Shown: positions 15,061-37,208 of the stretch, in pieces
Position numbering within the stretch: position 1 is the stretch's first letter
Layout of the letters: each line of letters starts with the position of its first letter
Program-made: the position numbers and the translations under genes
Assembly (NCBI GenBank): GCA_018881555.1
Contig: JACAXG010000012.1
Coordinates: 6,436,087 to 6,500,086 of the forward strand
Length of the DNA: 64,000 nt
Direction of reading: 5' to 3'
Source: Amblyornis subalaris
Lineage: Eukaryota > Chordata > Aves > Passeriformes > Ptilonorhynchidae
Notes under the pieces: model-generated
Told to the model about the DNA's origin: nothing
Database searches by the model: none
Seen by the model: only the letters and a program-made list of their open reading frames with translations

Positions 15061-17757
15061 TTCACGTGCCCTGGAAAGAGTTCAGCAACACACATCATAC
15101 ACGGGAGGGTGAAACAGAACTTCTTCAGTCTTCTGAAAAGGAGGTGTCTCATTAGATCCTAGAGGGAAGACATTCACCCAAATGACCACAGACATCTGCT
15201 ATTAGCACAGATCAAGAGCGCCAGAGGAGCCTATGCCCTCTGCCCAGCCACTGACAAGAGAGCAGCACCTCTGCAGAGGGCAATTCAGAGTGCCCAGTTA
15301 AACATCCAGAGCAACAAAGTCAGTAAACAACCACTANACAGATGACACACCCCAGCCGAAGTTTAAGGGAACTTGGAGTTTTCAAATGGAGACCCTGCAT
15401 GCATATCACAAAGAAGTTTTAACTTTGACAGCTCTTCTCTAATGTTCTGACTTTTGCAGCCCTTGTAACAGTAAAACTCAAAACAGGCATGCCTGAGCAA
15501 GCACAAGGCAGACTCGTTGTTTGGCCAGGTTAACTTCAGAATGAGAAGTAAAATGAACTGCAAACAAAAGCAAGACTGAAAGATTAAGTTCGGTAGGAAA
15601 CTACTTCCCTCCCCTCTGCATTACAATAAAGGCCCTTGTGCAAGTTACCAGGGAAACAACCCAAACTGTGGTTTACTTGTTGTCAAATCTAACACCTCCA
15701 AACTCCACTGTTTTCAGGAGCAGCTACACTAAGGAAAAACAAAAACCCCAAACCACTTTCTGTATTAGGAGAAGCCATACTTATAAACCCTACTTTCTGT
15801 GTACCAGAGCTTCCATACAGCCAAGAGTCATACTTTTCCACAGCCCACACTCTTTAACCTGAACAGACACCCAATTTCTTTCACAACACCTCACTCAGCC
15901 TGCATTTCTATCCTGCTAGGCTAAGGTGCTTACTACCTTCATCTTCGTTTAAGCAAGACTTAGTGAAATGTTTGACAGAGCAGGAACACAGGGAACTGAG
16001 GGAATCTACGAGTGATGGCTNATTTTTACCGGTGCCAAGGATCAAAACCCTGTATGAGCCTACTTCCTGCTTAGCAGCTGATATACACTTCATGAAATAA
16101 CAATTTCCAGTTCCCACAATTGTTCCCTAGAACCTACAGGCATATATTGCTGACTAGAATATTTTCTTCCAAGTTCTAAGAAGCCACACTAAAAAAACTA
16201 TGCAGTCCAGAGAAAATCCATGTGATTGGCAAGTGACACTGGAAGTGCTAACAAGCTGCATGCAGCTCATGTGGCAAGGTTTGACTACTCCTACAAAGAA
16301 TGCAGAAAAGAGACTTGCATCTGCAAGTCATTCACATGACTTCTCAGTGGACTTCTGTTTGTTGCTCTGCATAGTAAGCACCTTCAGCTCCGAGTTTCTC
16401 CTGCTATTCACATATCCTTAGGAAAAGAACGCAGAGAGGCATCATTTACTAAGCTTCCAGAGAAACTTCAGTCAGGTTCTTTATATAAGGTTGAGTCTTA
16501 GCGTGGAATGCTTCCACATCGCTGTCCTCTGCAAATCAGGGTATGTTTTGTTGTTGTTCATGTCAGCAATATTTTTCAAACAGTGCTTAAACACCAGAGT
16601 TCATGGAGCATTTTCCTACAAGAGCACATCTTCTGATAAATTTGGAATTGTTCCTTCAATCTCAAGGCAACTAATAGTTTGCTTTTTAAGTGTTGAACAT
16701 ACAACAGGGGCGTACCTTCACACACACTACCACATTAAAAATGCCACTATGAAGTCAACCAGTTTTATAGGAAACTATGTTCATATTTCAGCAACTGACT
16801 ATTATAGCCTGGCAAGATAAAAGTTACAAGCAAGTCTCTGAACTTGCATGAAATATATATATATGTGGTTATACAAAAATAAACTTTAGTTTCAAGGGGA
16901 AAAAAACACATAGTAATTGCTCCTGTGACAGCAGTACTGGCCTAATTAAAACGATTGAAAAGAAGAGCATTGTACCTGGCAGTAGCTCCAGAAACACACG
17001 GATTTTCTGTGCTGCACAACACACTAGCTGTAGCGTGTATCAGCCTTTCTGTGCTTTAGTTGTCCCACTAAAGAGAAAATACTCCATCCCGTCCCACGGC
17101 AAGAAACCGAGAAATAGTCACTTATTTGTATATTACGGGAAATGAGAAAGCAAAGTGCACATAGCGGTCAACAGGCAGAAAACTAGAGTACATTTCTCTC
17201 AGGATCCTCACCAACAGCCACGGGGAATGCATCTAAATCCACCTGAAGCAGCAGCAATCACCAGCTCGTCACTGACAAATAGGGAGTACGAGAGTGGCTG
17301 TGAGCCTCCTCACACGGACTGCTGTTCCATCCAGAGCACCTCGGGGACATCCTGCGTCCCACAAAACTGACCGCAACTGCTCAGTGCCAGCAGAGTCCGG
17401 CCACTCCTTCTTACACGGACGCTACTCCCGGGCACTTGGATAACACAGCCGCGGTGCAAAACCACCCGCAACTCAAACACAACTGCGTGACACACACGCT
17501 TCACTTCCAACCTCTGCGCCGGAGCCACGCCGGCTGCTTTGCTCTCCCCGCTGTGAAGGGGACACCCCTGCCTTCCCTCGCCGGGCACGGCAGACCCGGA
17601 GATCACCCGCGGTGGGACGGGAAGGAAGCAGCGGGAAGCGACCCTCGGAGAGCCGCCGCCAGCCGCTACCAGGGGCCGGCGCGGGTAGGCCGGAGAAGGC
17701 TCGCGCACCATAGGGAGTACCCAGCGGCCCAGGGCGGCCCCAGCGGGCTGTGCTCAC

Positions 17758-17900
17758 CTGCTGCCCGCGGGTGCGGTGCCGATGCCGGTGCCGATGCTGG
17801 GGCGGCACCGCCGCTCTGCCTGCACCGCCCGGCCCAGCAACGCCGCCAGCCCCGATCAACCGCCCACCGACCGCGCCGCTCCCCGCCCAGGCATCGCCAA
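17758..17900 (-). other. PIKFYVE: PIKFYVE untranslated first exon (upstream end approximate)
   Basis: On the minus strand a strong donor (CAG|GTGAGC) ends an exon at 17758. The exon lies inside the CpG island, 2.7 kb upstream of the coding exon, whose acceptor is at 15071-15073. No start codon in frame with the PIKFYVE start is needed here, so it is read as 5' UTR. The 5' end is a guess; a CCAAT sequence near 17896 is a plausible upstream promoter element. Confidence 0.55.
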
Positions 17901-18624
17901 TCGAAGCTCCGCGCACTCCACCCGCCGGCAGCGCCCGGCCCCGCCCCGCGGCCCTTGCCGGCTGCTCCGCCCGGGCGCGGCACAGCCGGAGTGCTGCCTC
18001 GGGAGCCGCTGGCTGTGTGGAGAGCCCGTGAGTCCCGCGGGAAGTCATCGTACGCTGTATTTCATTAATATTCCGTTCTCTTCTATTCCCGCCCCGAAGT
18101 TCCTCCCCGGCCACGTTCCCCGTCTCGCCCCGGCCCCGGAAAGGTGCCCACTCCTGCTCCTCAGGGCGGGCAATGCGGGTGCTCCCCGGCCGTGGCGTCC
18201 ACACCGCCGCCTCCGCGCCAGCGGACGAGCCCGTGCCCGCTGTGGGTACCGCAAGCCTGGGCTGGGCTGCGGAGCTATCCCTGAGGCACCCCGAACCCCT
18301 CCGGCGCCAGCAGTTTCCCTGGGCCGGCACGCACTCACTGCGCGGGGGCGGCAAAGCGCGGAACGGGCTCGGCCCGGAACGACGGCGGCGCGGTCCGTGC
18401 TGCCGCGGGCCCCTCGCACGGGGGCACCGGCGCGCGAGAGCCGGGCGGGCCCGGCTGCAGGCCCCGCGCCAGCCTCGCGCCCCCTGGCGGCCCCGCGCCA
18501 CCGCCAGGGGGAGGGGCCGGGCGCGGCCGGCAGCGGGGGTGTGGCCGACAGGGGGCGCCGCGCCGGCCCGGCCGGGCGGGGCGAGGGGCGCGGCCGCATA
18601 AAGAGCCCTGCGCATAGCCCGACC

Positions 18625-18696
18625 CCGCATCGCGCCCGCACCGCGGCACGGAACGGAACGGGGACGGGATCGGGATCGGGACCGGGACCGCCGCAG
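18625..18696 (+). other. IDH1: IDH1 untranslated first exon (start approximate)
   Basis: The exon ends at a clean donor (CGCAG|GTAACG) at 18696/18697. About 30 bases upstream of the proposed start is a TATA-like CATAAAGA at 18597-18604. The last 45 bases are a degenerate tandem of GC-rich hexamers of the form CGGGAY (18648-18690), which would sit in the 5' UTR. The first coding exon begins 2.7 kb downstream. Confidence 0.5.
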
Positions 18697-21001
18697 GTAA
18701 CGGGGATCGGCACCGCCCCAGCGCGCTGCGGACTCGGCGGCTGCACCGCACCCATTGTCCTTCCCCTCCCGGGCGCGGCACCCCCGCCGCGCAGCGGGGC
18801 CCTGAGGGGCGCAATTGTGTTTAAGGGCTTTTTTTCCGCCGGTGCGGGCGGGACCCCGCGGCTGTCCCCCGCCCGCCGCGAGTGCCGCTGAGGCGCCTCG
18901 GGAGCTGAGGGTGCTGCACCGCGGGATCGCCTCTGGCCCAGGCTGGGCTGTCTCCTCCCGCAGTCTTGGGGTCTCCCGGTAGTCAGTGGTGTCCCCAGCG
19001 CGGGCCGGGCCCGGGGTCCTTCGCGTGTCCCCGCCCGGGAGGGGGAGCGGCCCCGGTGACGGCCGTGCAGTGCCGGGATTTCAGCCTCGGCCGTGGCGGC
19101 NGCTGCTGCCCGCGACCCGGTGGGCAAAGCCGCGCTGTGCCACGAGACTGCTTGCCGGGGACGAGTGAGGCCGAAAAACAAGCGCAGGCGAGAGCTCGAT
19201 TTGTGCCAGCGACCCGCTCCGCTGTCCCTGCGAGCTGCCTCCTCCGGAGAGTTCTGCTGTACAGCGGAGTTAAAGGACTTGTTGCAATAGTTAATTATTG
19301 ACTGTAGGCCCCGAGCCCTTCCTTGGGACCAAGGGGTATTTGGAAATACACGGTTTCTTCTAAGCTGCCTTGGCTGTTAAGGGCTGGGTACCTGCTGGGT
19401 TAAGTGTAATTGAAGTAGGGCTGCTGCAGGAGAAAGACCTTGCTGGCTTTTGGCAGTTCAGTATAAAATCAGAGGGGAAGAGTGGCAGAGTTGAACTCTA
19501 GGGAATGTGTGCTCTCTAGAGGAGCCTCTTGGCAGGTTGACCGATGTGCAGAAGAGCGATGCTACTGCAGTACTGCCCCAGTTCATGGAGAAACTGAGGA
19601 CACTGGTGTCTGAGGAGGGGAAAAGTACTGGNGCCATGATCAGATAAACATGTTGGATGCTGTTGGAGTCTTTGAAGAAGCTGCTGTTTCCACATATCAC
19701 TGGAGATGTATCTCAGTGGGGGTGTGTCTCACCTGCCTTTGTTCTCTTTGTGACAGCACTATCGAATAGTTCTGAAGCCAAACCTATTGCAATGACTGAC
19801 ATAGTCTGATTTGACTTAGTTATGTAGAACCAAACCATGAAACAAGTGATGGTGGGTTTGTGCCTGTCTACATTTTTACCTAAATGAATCAGACTGTTTC
19901 TCAGATTGTGTAAGTGCCAAAAGCAAAACCGAACTCTCCCGAGTAGTAATTCTGTGCCTAGGCCATGGACAGTGATACAGACCTTATTTAGATAGTCACA
20001 ATCGAAAATTGGGCTCAAAGTACTTGCCTAAATAAACTGAGGTCAAACAGAGTGTGGTCATGTGAAGTTCAAGTTTTCCATGAGGACTAGGGAGACCCAA
20101 TATAAGCCAAGATACTGTCTATGTTTGGGATAGAAGTGCCTGAAATAGTTTATCTTTTAAACTGAATCTCAGTAGCACAGTCTTATTTTACTTTTTTTGT
20201 TTTTTGGGTTTTGCACTTTAAACGGTTTGGAAAAGCTTAATCCTGTGAACATAGCTTAGAAAGCTTATTCTCTTCCCAGACTAAAAATGTTTAATAGATT
20301 GGAAATACAGCACTTTAATCATAAAGTTACTTTAATTAAAAGAAGAAAAGAAAATTTGAGCCCTGGGATAGTCTCCGCATGTGCTTGTAATGTGGGGCCC
20401 TTGCTCTCACCCCTCTGAATAATTCGGTCTGGATGAACAGATTCTGTGTACAGTAGGACCCTTCATTCTGGATCAAGTCATTCATGGCCCTAGGTATCTG
20501 TGAGACTGCAACCTCAGGCACGAGGGCTTGCTATCTCGCTGTAGTATCCCAGCAGCTGCACACAAGAACAAGACTGTCTTGGAGGGAGGAACTTGCCAAG
20601 TCATAACTCTTGCATAATCAGAGCCAAGAACCAAGAAACTGTGGCTGTTGGAAAGCAGGGTACTATGCTCGAGCAATTCAGTGGCTTGTGGGGGTTATAG
20701 ACAAAGAACAAAGTGCAAATAGAAGGGCAGAGTTCAAGTTTATTTTTTTGAGGCTTTGTTCACAAATATCTTGGGAAACCTCTGTTACCTACAGCAAACA
20801 TATCTGTCCAGTATTTATTTTAACTGTAGAAATAAAGCTTGCTATGAGAAAATACTCTTGATGTAGCCCTTGGATTTTTCTATCTGTTTTCTTCCTTCTT
20901 GGGGGATGAAGCCAATAAAGAAACTGACAGTATATTAATCTTAATAGTTTCAGCAGTATGAGCTGTTGCTGTAATCATGTCCTTTAATCCCTGATTTTCA
21001 G

Positions 21002-21050
21002 AAAAAGGTGGAAAAACAGGCAACTGGACTAGAACTCGCAAAATCTAGAG
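21002..21050 (+). other. IDH1: candidate alternative 5' UTR exon of IDH1
   Basis: A 49-base segment is bounded by a pyrimidine tract plus CAG (acceptor ending at 21001) and by GAG|GTAAAC (donor at 21051). It lies between the CpG-island exon and the first coding exon. IDH1 transcripts in other vertebrates use variable 5' UTR exons, so this could be an alternative leader exon. Splice-site appearance is the only evidence. Confidence 0.3.
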
Positions 21051-21346
21051 GTAAACAATGGTCATCTATTTCTGTGGAATTTGGGGGAAGAATTTGATCG
21101 TGTTTTCAAATTCTTTCGTACAACCATAATTAAAGCACATGCCCTTAATTCTCAGATATTAACCTTTTTTTTATCCTCATATAGATCTCCCTAGGAGCTG
21201 GAGCTTTAAGGAAAATACCAGTTAGCATGAACTAGGGATAAACTGTGGTTATTTTCAAGACTTTTTGGAGACATCCTGTATCCTGTGTTAGTGTCTCACC
21301 TGGTTGTGTTGTAAAAATGCATGATACATGTATTGGAAGTTTTTAA

Positions 21347-32414
<11,068 letters not shown>

Positions 32415-32474
32415 GACATGGGTTCTACTCAAGCTCCCCTAACAAAGTGTCTCCCACTTACATCAGAGTGTAAG

Positions 32475-32499
32475 TGGCACTGTATCGTGTTTTGTTGTG
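32475..32499 (+). repeat. left copy of a 25-base direct repeat flanking the insertion
   Basis: It begins TGGCACTGTATC and ends TTTGTTGTG. It matches 33556-33580 at 23 of 25 positions and borders the SGO2-derived segment directly. Confidence 0.9.
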
Positions 32500-33135
32500 C
32501 TTCTTTTAGGCTGTTCTTCAGCTTTGGCCTCTTGGTATTATCACACTGACAGATACCTCCTATCAGAATCATCTCTTTGCCCAATTACTCTAGTTTTTCT
32601 GTTGGTTTTCTGTCTGATGCTCTTTCTGCCTCACACTTGAGTCCTCTTGCAAAGCACAGGCACCTGAGGTCTTGTTCCTCAAGAAAAGTGAATTTTGTAG
32701 ACTNGAATCATCTGAGGGAACTTCATGACTTGAGAAGGTGTGAATTGGATTTTTTTAACAAGCTCTCCATACTTTGGATCTCAAAGATGGGTCCCTTCTT
32801 AACCTGTTGCATTAAGTCACCACTTTCAAGACTGTGCAGCTGTGCTGGATTCACTACATATATACTTCCAAGGTCTTGGACTTCATCAGGAGAATGGGAA
32901 TGGTGCTCCACACCACAGTCTCTATGCCTCCTGTCAAAAGCCCCCACACAAGCCGCCTGCCCCATCTCACAAACTTCAGTCTCACTAGAACATGTTGCAA
33001 CTTNTGGCTGAAGAAGCGTCTTTGCATTTTGAGCACACTCTTCACTTTGAGATCTATCAGGACTACTTTCTGCATTGTTTTCAATTGCAGTTGTTTTCTT
33101 TTTTCTTGTTCTTGCTTTTTTAGCAGTTGTTTTCA
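32499..33135 (-). pseudogene. duplicated internal fragment of SGO2 exon 7, frameshifted
   Basis: This segment copies part of the large SGO2 exon (about 39,470-40,070) in the same chromosomal orientation, so its remnant reading frame is on the minus strand. From about 32,720 to 33,095 I count only about half a dozen differences by eye, including one extra T in a T-run that breaks the frame. Nearer 32,500-32,720 it is more altered, and about 32,628-32,690 has no match in the parent. It begins exactly at the end of a 25-base direct repeat. It has no start, no splice sites and no complete ORF. It lies in the IDH1 3' UTR, so an IDH1 transcript reading through it would be antisense to SGO2 mRNA. 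Confidence 0.9.
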
Positions 33136-33189
33136 GTTTTAGTTGTTTAACAGGCTCCCTTTAGGGTACAAACATTCACCCATGATTAC

Positions 33190-33550
33190 TCAGTCTTGCT
33201 GAATTTTTACAGACAGTCTCACTCCCCTCAGATGTGAAACTATACCAATATATCGGTGATACTCTAATTGAAGGAGATTCCCATGAAAAGGTGGGAGAAG
33301 CAGCAGCAGCAGTATAGGAAGCATTACATGAAGCAGAAATTGAAATTCTGCCTGAAAAATGTCAAGAACCAAGTCGAGAAATAAAATTTTTAGGTACTTG
33401 GTGGATGCAGGAAATGCAGTAGTTCCTCCAGACACTTTAAAGGTATTAGAACAAATGCATATGCCCCCGTCAATGAAAGAATTACAAGAGTTAATGGGAA
33501 CCTTAGGAGGTTGGAGAAAACACGTACCTGGATTTTCTATCATTGCTCAC
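33190..33550 (+). mobile_element. endogenous retrovirus pol (reverse transcriptase) fragment, broken
   Basis: In plus-strand frames there is a short reverse-transcriptase stretch covering the catalytic loop region and the following connection segment. The conserved Y-x-D-D motif is altered at its first aspartate (to glycine), an in-frame stop follows, and a frameshift separates the two halves, which read in different frames. The sequence style, a conserved FLG-type motif followed by a proline-rich segment and a GGW-type motif, is closest by eye to class III (ERV-L-like) elements. No LTR, gag or env was seen next to it. It is non-functional and part of the composite insertion in the IDH1 3' UTR. 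Confidence 0.75.
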
Positions 33551-33555
33551 GTATC

Positions 33556-33580
33556 TGGCACTGTATCATGCTTTGTTGTG
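33556..33580 (+). repeat. right copy of the 25-base direct repeat
   Basis: This is the partner of 32475-32499, differing at two positions. It lies a few bases after the pol fragment. Together the copies resemble a long target-site duplication around a 1,056-base insert. Confidence 0.9.
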
Positions 33581-34338
33581 TAACATTTCAAACACTAGAT
33601 AAAAATCAACATAGGCACTTTTTAAATTTTTAGAAGATCATGTTTTCTGACAACTCTTGAGCTCCTGGGCTAAGCTCTACTTTTGCTAAGTAGATGAATG
33701 TGATACAAGCTCAGTGTGGGTCTGGATTCCTAATTTTGTTCACAGCAGACCTAAGGTTTCTCTCTATGACTTTGATCTATGTGTATCTCTTCCTCTCAGT
33801 CTGAAAGCCAGTTTGCGCCACAGCTCTGGTCAAACCAGTTGTGACCTACTGTCCAACAGACCTTAGAAATCAGAACCGTCCTCCTCTCTTCAGTACTTCC
33901 CAGTGAGTGGAAGTGACCTCAGAGGGCTATGCCAGCTCTACTGCAGCCCTTATCTTGTAGTGCCAACCAGAGCACAGTATCCTCATACTAAGGGATTTGG
34001 TTCCATTGCTACAGTCAGGACTGTAGCATTTCAGTAGCACTTAGTAAATGCTGGAACCAAGCCTTATAGGCTAAGAGCCNACCCAAGCCATGCTGCAGTG
34101 TCTAAATGCTGGCCATGCATTTAATTATGCTCCTTCTGACTGGATGTGAAGCATAGGAACTGTTAACCACTTCCCTCACTCCACAATTCATAAAGGTGCA
34201 AACTTTTCTCCGCTTGTCTGGGCTATTACTTACCCTTCTTGTTGTGTTACAGCAAGTCAGATCATGACTGTGAAAACTTACTCCATCCATGGTTGTGTGT
34301 TGGGGTTTTTTTTAAGGAATATTTTTAGTCCAGACTAA

Positions 34339-34344
34339 AATAAA
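34339..34344 (+). terminator. IDH1: polyadenylation signal, probable IDH1 3' end
   Basis: A canonical AATAAA is followed 20-45 bases later by a T/GT-rich stretch (about 34359-34382), the usual downstream element. A second AATAAA at about 34504 could be an alternative end. Confidence 0.6.
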
Positions 34345-34360
34345 AGCCAACTAACATTCT

Positions 34361-36975
34361 TTGTGTCTCCTTCCTTTGTGTGATTAGCAGGTAGGGGGAA
34401 ATTCTGCCTCAGAGAGAGATTGCAGTAGCCTTCAGCACAATCCAGTACATGCTGGGACAGACTGTCGGAACGTGATACAAACACAAAATATCTCCCTTTT
34501 TAGAATAAAGTTTTAATTTGTTCTGGTCCAGAGAAGGCTGTGATGTGTAGTATGATGGTAAGCATCAGGTAGTGTACAAGAATTTAAAAGATAGCACTTG
34601 CATTGAAATTTTATTTGGGAAGTAATATAAATGATACATCATCACTCAGCAAAACAAACTTGTTACACATGAACAAACTCTCACCCTCCAGCTGGTTGCT
34701 AGAGGTGGTGATGAGGATAGAGATGCCAATGTTAGACTAAATGAGCTAGCATTAACATTTGTTTGGGGATAAGCATGTGTTTGAAGCACAGCTCTGCAAC
34801 TGCTAGCAGCTGTCTACCTTTGATATTAATTAACACAATCTACTATTCTGTTATTGGCACAAGCACATAAGCACAGCTGGAAAAAGTCCCATTTCTGACC
34901 CAGAGAGGCAATGAAAACAATTACTGGGAACAGTTGGAGATCTATGTTCCTGCCTGGCTTCTGACAGCAGTAGGTCAACACAGTCAGGCAGGTCTAATAC
35001 AACAGCACATGTAACAAATTCCCTGTTATTCACTAGCTCCTACCTGCCTTCCAGAGTTACAGAGTACCAGAGAAAGCTTGGTAACTTCCAGAAAATGGAA
35101 CAAATAAATAAGAGGACATTTTTAAATCTTAGGCTTTTTGTTTCCTAGTTTTAATAACTTAACAGTATAGCTTAAATGTAAGCAATGTAGTAGCATTTAC
35201 CCGACTGCAGATGACACTATTTTCCCTCTGTACTAACAAAGTTTCCATCTTCTGGAGGACTCTCCTCATGAACTGATGGATGTTGCTGAAGTGCTAAGGA
35301 GAAATAGTAAGTATGGTCAGAAGAACAGAGCATCCCTCTTCCTGCTCTGCCACAAAGAGGAAACACTTTTCCTGCTTCTCAAGAGCCACATTTTCTTCCC
35401 TTTTACTACCCATATGATCCCTTCTTTTCCCCACCCCTCTCTCAAACATTTAGTATCAATAACCTTCAAAGTTACACTAGCAGATCCTAAAAAAGCAAGT
35501 GCTGGAAGCCAGCAGGTGCTCAGTCTGCAATGGAAGAAAATAGGACTTCCTGAAACACGACTGACCCCATCTGGAATACTGTGTCCAGCTCTGTGATTCC
35601 CAGCTTAAGAGGGAGATGGACCTGTTGGAGCAAAGCCAGAGGAGGGACACAAAGATGATCAGAGGGCTGGAGCACCTCTCCTATGAAGACAGGCTGAGAT
35701 TTGGGGTTGTTCAGCCTGGAAAACAGAAGGTCTCAGAGAGGCCTTATAGCACCTTCCAGTACCTAAAGGGGCTACAAGAAGGCTGAAGGGGGTACTTTTT
35801 ACATGGGCAAAGAGTGATAGGAAAAGGGAGGATGTTCTTAAACAGTTCTGTCCCATGGAATCCTCCCCTCCAATCATCTTTCCTGTAGCAATATTCAGAA
35901 TGTTTGAGACAAAACATGCTCAGGTCTGGTCCTAACCACCCTGTATTTCAAGTATTCCTTAACGTTGGTTGGTATAGGGCTCATCTTCTGCTGCAGGGAG
36001 CTTTACATAGCAGACAGGGGGAGAGAACAGGAAGGAAGCAGAAGGTAGCGAGTGGCTAATCATACAGCACATAAGAGCCATGCCCATCATTAAAACAGAC
36101 ATCCATCAATCTGTGTCAACCACTTTCCCCACCCCGTGAGTCCCAAAGATTTCGAAACAGAAGAAATCCATGATCCAAGGCTCGATTTGTCGAATTGGTC
36201 CTGGGGTTGCCTTAGTTGGAACAGTTCAGCTGTCTGGTCAGCCACCTCCATCTTTGCTCGGGCTTCTTCATTCATAGTTGAGCCTTGTGGCTAAACGCAC
36301 AAGCTTCCAGGAACTTGGGGGCTGCCTTTCAACCACTATTCTAATCCTGACTCCCTTCTGTTGTTATAAACTTGACTGCCTTGGCACTGGGACATCCTTC
36401 AGGAAGCCATTCTTTTTCCTCTTTCATCTTCTTGGTCATTCCCTTGGCTTTGACAGGTTTCTTTTTTCTTTTGTAGACAGAAGAGAAGAGGAACCCAGTG
36501 TCTGTAAATGGGTCACCCTGCCTCAGTTTCCTGCAGAAACAAAAGAGTTACATTGAACCATCAAGTATTCCTTGAAGACATGTATGATTTTAGTCCCTAA
36601 AATTTCTGATTTTACTGTAGTGCTTCCCCTATAAGATGATTAAGTGGTACAGTTTGTTTCTTGTCCAGTACAGAGTACCTTCTGGCAACATATAACCAGC
36701 TATTCACAGAAAGTTCAAACCGTGACACTTTTCTGGGAAAAACATCATATTACCCAGTAAACATAACAACAAAGTCATCATTTTAGGAGTAAATTATTCT
36801 GTGCAATAGCCATTGGATGTAGTGAATCTACAGTTTCTTAGGGAAAAGATGAAGCTAATTTGTTTAGGTACTCATATCTGCTAGTGAATATAGATACAGC
36901 CTGCTTCTCAGGAGGAAAGTATTACTCAGGTATGTAAAATTTTAGTCATCACAGAATGTAAATGAAATTAGGGCT
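34361..36975. other. gap between the convergent genes IDH1 and SGO2
   Basis: It holds one CR1 fragment (35555-35862) and a second AATAAA (about 34504). The minus ORF at 36090-36275 has no recognisable domain and no convincing splice context. I see no gene or RNA here. Confidence 0.5.
35555..35862 (+). mobile_element. CR1 LINE fragment, sense, between IDH1 and SGO2
   Basis: Typical CR1 ORF2 3' sequence can be read: GGAATACTGTGTCCAGCTCTG, AAGATGATCAGAGGGCTGGAG, CACCTCTCCTATGAAGACAG and TTCAGCCTGGAAAACAGAAG in order. It stops before the usual 3' octamers, so it is truncated at both ends. It sits in the gap between the two convergent genes. Confidence 0.92.
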
Positions 36976-36989
36976 TTTGCTGAGCTGTC

Positions 36990-36995
36990 TTTATT
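36990..36995 (-). terminator. SGO2: candidate SGO2 polyadenylation signal
   Basis: TTTATT on the plus strand is AATAAA on the minus strand. It lies 214 bases past the stop codon at 37209 and would give a compact 3' UTR if the last coding exon reads through to that stop. Confidence 0.4.
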
Positions 36996-37208
36996 TAGCC
37001 TGTATTTTATCCTCATGCTACTGCCTCATTAGCACTGGAGTACCACAGATGCAATCTGCTAAGAGATGTGCTCATTTCAACAAGTAAAATAACATCTTTG
37101 GTAGCTTGTTGCCAGAAGCTACACATCCATCTGCGCTAATGCAGAATTTTGACATAACCACACTGTGGTAGAAGAGGAAGGTCACAGAACACAAAGGGTA
37201 AGAGAACT

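Larger units (their letters stand above)
17400..19250. promoter_or_regulatory. CpG island, shared head-to-head promoter of PIKFYVE and IDH1
   Basis: GC content and CpG density rise sharply here against AT-rich surroundings. Leftward, a minus-strand donor at 17757 marks PIKFYVE exon 1. Rightward, a plus-strand donor at 18697 marks IDH1 exon 1, with a TATA-like CATAAAGA at about 18597. The first exons are less than 1 kb apart and diverge, as in the human genome, where IDH1 and PIKFYVE are also head to head. A short AT-rich stretch at about 18055-18075 interrupts the island. The very long ORFs seen across it in several frames are a by-product of high GC and few stop codons. Confidence 0.8.
32415..34360 (+). 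other. IDH1: IDH1 3' UTR, containing a composite insertion
   Basis: Sequence runs from the TAA at 32412-32414 to the first good polyadenylation signal outside the insert, at 34339-34344, which is followed by a GT-rich stretch. Bases 32475-33580 are occupied by the direct repeats and composite insert described separately; an AATAAA near 33382 lies inside the pol fragment and could cause early polyadenylation. The remainder (33581-34330) looks like ordinary unique 3' UTR. The true 3' end needs transcript data. Confidence 0.6.

Noticed and set aside
17436..19301. Long overlapping ORFs of up to 385 codons on both strands
   Set aside because: They lie in the CpG island, where stop codons are scarce. 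Composition is Ala/Gly/Pro/Arg, there is no domain, and the frames contradict the first exons of PIKFYVE and IDH1.
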